DNA of 64,000 bases, taken from NCBI GenBank assembly GCA_022266195.1, contig WHVY01000001.1, forward strand, positions 14,446,001-14,510,000, written 5' to 3'. Shown piece after piece: positions 61,901 to 64,000 of the stretch. Source of the DNA: Tetranychus cinnabarinus (taxonomy: Eukaryota > Arthropoda > Arachnida > Trombidiformes > Tetranychidae). Within the stretch, counting starts at the first letter, position 1. Every line of letters starts with the position of its first letter. The notes beneath the pieces were generated by a model. It was not told where the DNA came from. It did not search any database and saw only the letters and a program-made list of their open reading frames with translations. Both the position numbers and the translations under genes were made by a program.

Positions 61901-63834
61901 GGCGATGACCAAGTGTGAGGAGAAAGGGAAGAAAAAAGAAGAAGAAAAATATAATTACTTTAAACTTCAACTAATAATGTTGTTGAATGTGTTTGCAAAT
62001 GAAAATATAAATATATCTGGCTCATCATTTTCATTCATTTTCATTCTCATCTTCATCTTTTAACCATCGTCTTCCTCATCATCGTTCCCTGTGTAACTTT
62101 TCAGTCTCAACATCCTCATCTTTTTGGGTTCATTTTATTTCTTTTCCAGTTTCTTGTCTACTAACTACACAACCATCTTCAATCCCCTCATCAACATACG
62201 ACTCATTTGGCGAGGTAAAAATAGCAGATGAACATCCTCATCCCTCTCATCATCCAGCAAGAAAAGCTTGTTCATCGCAACTTTTCAACGAGAAAAATGC
62301 CTTTTTTTCCTCTTTAATCACACTTACAGGTCGACAAGACTCAAAACTGTGAACACTTTTCTTGCTTCTTTACTCAATGATTAACTTTGGCTCAAAAATT
62401 AACCATTATATTCAATTGGCTCCAACAATCACATTAAATTTTCAATGCAAACTCTATGGTTATTCATCAGACTTTACTTCAACCTTTAATTTCTTTACTC
62501 TTTTGAACCATTTTTTAATCTCAATCTCAATTACAAATTGTTTAATCACAATTTAATAATGAAATTTAAAGTTTATTTCTACTCTTTCATTTGCTTTCTC
62601 TCCTGTTAGATCAAACTGTAAACTTGAGAGTTGAAACATAACGTTGAAGTTGCGTACTTTACACTTGCCATATTAATTGTGCTTTTTGGTGACATTCATT
62701 TTCATGTCCAAATAAAGCTTTAACTTTGGTCTACAAGAAGTAGAAGAAGAGAAGAAAAAAAACAAAAGAATAAACTGAAAAGATTTGGAAAGTTTATCCT
62801 GAAAAAAATGGTTCAAGTATGATTTTTGATTCTGTCTCTGGTAGAGAGACTTTTGTAACAAAATCTTGCTCTCATTCATCCTCTTCCTCCTTCACCCAGC
62901 TCATCCTAATCTTCATCTTTTTTTCACTTTCTTTCCCTTCTAATGTTCACTTTTCATGTTCATCTTTTTGGCTAACTCAACTCAACTATTGAAGATGGTA
63001 AAAAAACTGAAGTAAAAAGGCAAAAAGATTGAGTTTTTAGAAGAGGTTAAAATACTTGATGAGATGCAAATTAATGAACAAAATGAACAATTACAATGGT
63101 TACTTACCCCAATTTGGATCCGATAATATTTTACGAACAGCTCGAGCTGATCGTTTATTGTGAAGCTCAGGAGATGTTAATGAAGTTAAATAATTAAAAC
63201 ACAGTGATGATGATGATGATGATGATGATGATGAGGTTGATGATAATGTTAATGGTGAGGATGAACTGGATGACTTAGAAGTCCTTAAATTGGAACAATC
63301 ACTATCAGCAAATTGCTGTTTTTGAAGTAAAACTAAAGATTTTAAAGGTGCTGCAGCAAACACAAAGTATCTCTGTTGTGGCCTTAAATGTCCAATTGAG
63401 GTTTCATTTAGATGAACTGGACAATAAGGAGGAACTGATTTACCCTTTTTGGTTCGCACAAAATAAAGAGTTACTTTTGAACCCGAAATTAAGTCTACTG
63501 AAACAGTATCGGAAGTTGGTGATCCAGTCAATGATCTGGAAGATGAAGTGTTTTTGATTAGTTTACGGATACGAAAAGTGGCCGCAATTTTACCACCGTA
63601 ATCCTCTGAGAGGGAAACCAATTTACCATTGAAGACAATTGGTGAAAGGTAAGCCTTTGAAGCAGCATCTAATTCACTAGGAAAACCTTGAGGACATTTT
63701 TGATTGTTATCGTTCAGGCTTGATGCTAGGTAAGCATGGCCCTCATTTACATGGCATTGACTTGGTGATGAGGCCAACAGCATTAAGTTAAAAAGATTGT
63801 ACAATAAAGTTATATAATAATTGTCTGAAGACAT
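58974..63834 (-). CDS. vn: Vein/neuregulin-like EGF-receptor ligand (Ig + EGF), alternatively spliced
   Basis: Common exons: 63834-63108, 61804-61636 and 61299-60742. The last half of the EGF domain comes from either 59517-59382 (529 aa if read to its stop) or 59046-58974 (508 aa); both totals are in frame. Vein-type ligands are secreted activators of the EGF receptor. Seen: a signal peptide (ITLLYNLFNLMLLASSPSQC), a Vein-like N-terminal domain (VFNGKLVSLSEDYGGKIAAT), Ser runs, basic NKRSARAVRK, and an Ig C2 domain (LRLKCKVNGNPLPWIEWFKN ... MDTGYYECKAIN). After a ~120-residue Ser/Pro-rich linker comes an EGF domain: CPHNAYCLNGGTC ... YAC, completed by QCAEGFRGQRC or HCAEGFMGLRC. There is no TM helix in the 508-aa form, so it is secreted. 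Confidence 0.85.
59281..59324. repeat. two tandem ~24-nt direct repeats
   Basis: TTGGGTTGC(AA/GG)TTTAGGTTT occurs at 59281-59300 and again at 59305-59324. It lies between the two alternative EGF exons. Confidence 0.6.
59694..59726. repeat. (AAT)n microsatellite
   Basis: About ten AAT units inside a Vein-like intron. Confidence 0.85.
60042..60125. repeat. GA/GAA-rich tract
   Basis: Purine-rich low-complexity run, mostly GAA and GA units on the plus strand, in a Vein-like intron. Complementary TTC-rich tracts occur at about 60324-60350 and 60430-60480. Confidence 0.75.
61805..63107 (-). other. Vein-like intron 1
   Basis: The 1.3-kb intron between the N-terminal and Ig exons (phase 1 donor GTAAGT, acceptor ACTTTTAG). 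No gene is seen inside. Confidence 0.7.
63203..63232. repeat. (GAT)n microsatellite coding poly-Ser in the Vein-like exon 1
   Basis: About ten GAT units on the plus strand read on the minus strand as TCA codons, giving a poly-Ser run. Repeat slippage would change the length of this run without shifting frame. Confidence 0.8.
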
Positions 63835-64000
63835 AAAGGCGAGTAAAAGTTAACTCTATGTAACACCGACAGTCGTGTGTCTCGCCTCAAAAGTCAAACT
63901 GACTCTCGATCTATTAACATTACTTTGGGTAAACTTTTCACTGGGATGGGTTTATGCGCACAACCAAAGGCAACCTAATCAGATCAACTACTGTAGTTCA
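63835..64000 (-). promoter_or_regulatory. 5' flank of the Vein-like gene
   Basis: The last 166 bp of the window lie upstream of the Vein-like ATG and should carry its 5' UTR or promoter. No specific element is identified. Confidence 0.35.

Overview
The window is animal nuclear DNA: AT-rich, with spliced genes and GT-AG introns that are mostly 55-70 nt long, poly(A) signals, and a metazoan gene set (Dachsous cadherin, a Vein/neuregulin-type ligand, SLC22 carriers, an astacin, group III PLA2, ribosomal protein S4). Compact introns and lineage-specific secreted proteins fit an arthropod. I favour an acariform (spider-mite-like) chelicerate, but the sequence alone does not prove this. Exon joins below were made by eye from splice consensus and reading phase; every multi-exon model given closes in frame.

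Layout. 1-284 (-): start of a gene that runs off the left edge. 2.3-3.5 kb (-): secreted group III phospholipase A2. 3.5-6.6 kb: no intact gene, one possible decayed coding remnant. 6.6-10.8 kb (+): two tandem SLC22-type organic ion carriers with the same exon design. 11.2-36.1 kb (-): a five-exon dachsous gene encoding 3868 aa. Most of its ectodomain is in one 7.8-kb exon, and its first large intron (12.3 kb) contains a small secreted-protein gene on the opposite strand (31.8 kb). 39.0-40.5 kb (-): two small secreted paralogues sharing a His-Ser-His-Asp block. 41.9-42.8 kb (+): a chimera of a copied, broken NSUN4 N-terminus with an MTRES1-type S4 RNA-binding domain. 43.3-44.7 kb (+): astacin protease. 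45.6-46.6 kb (+): 14-cysteine secreted protein. 47.1-48.7 kb (-): NSUN4-like protein, the evident source of the copy, itself lacking both conserved catalytic-site cysteines. 49.5-50.8 kb (+): RpS4. 51.4-53.4 kb (-): probable nuclear protein of unrecognised family. 57.6-58.1 kb (+): small single-pass membrane protein. 57.0-63.8 kb (-): Vein/neuregulin-like Ig-EGF ligand with two alternative exons for the C-terminal half of the EGF domain.

How they relate. Most neighbours are functionally independent. Two relationships stand out: the NSUN4 to NSUN4-MTRES1 duplication and fusion, which joins two mitochondrial-RNA factor families 5 kb apart, and the Vein EGF-exon choice, which resembles the alpha/beta EGF variants of vertebrate neuregulins. 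Dachsous and Vein are both extracellular signalling components, but nothing here suggests they are co-regulated.
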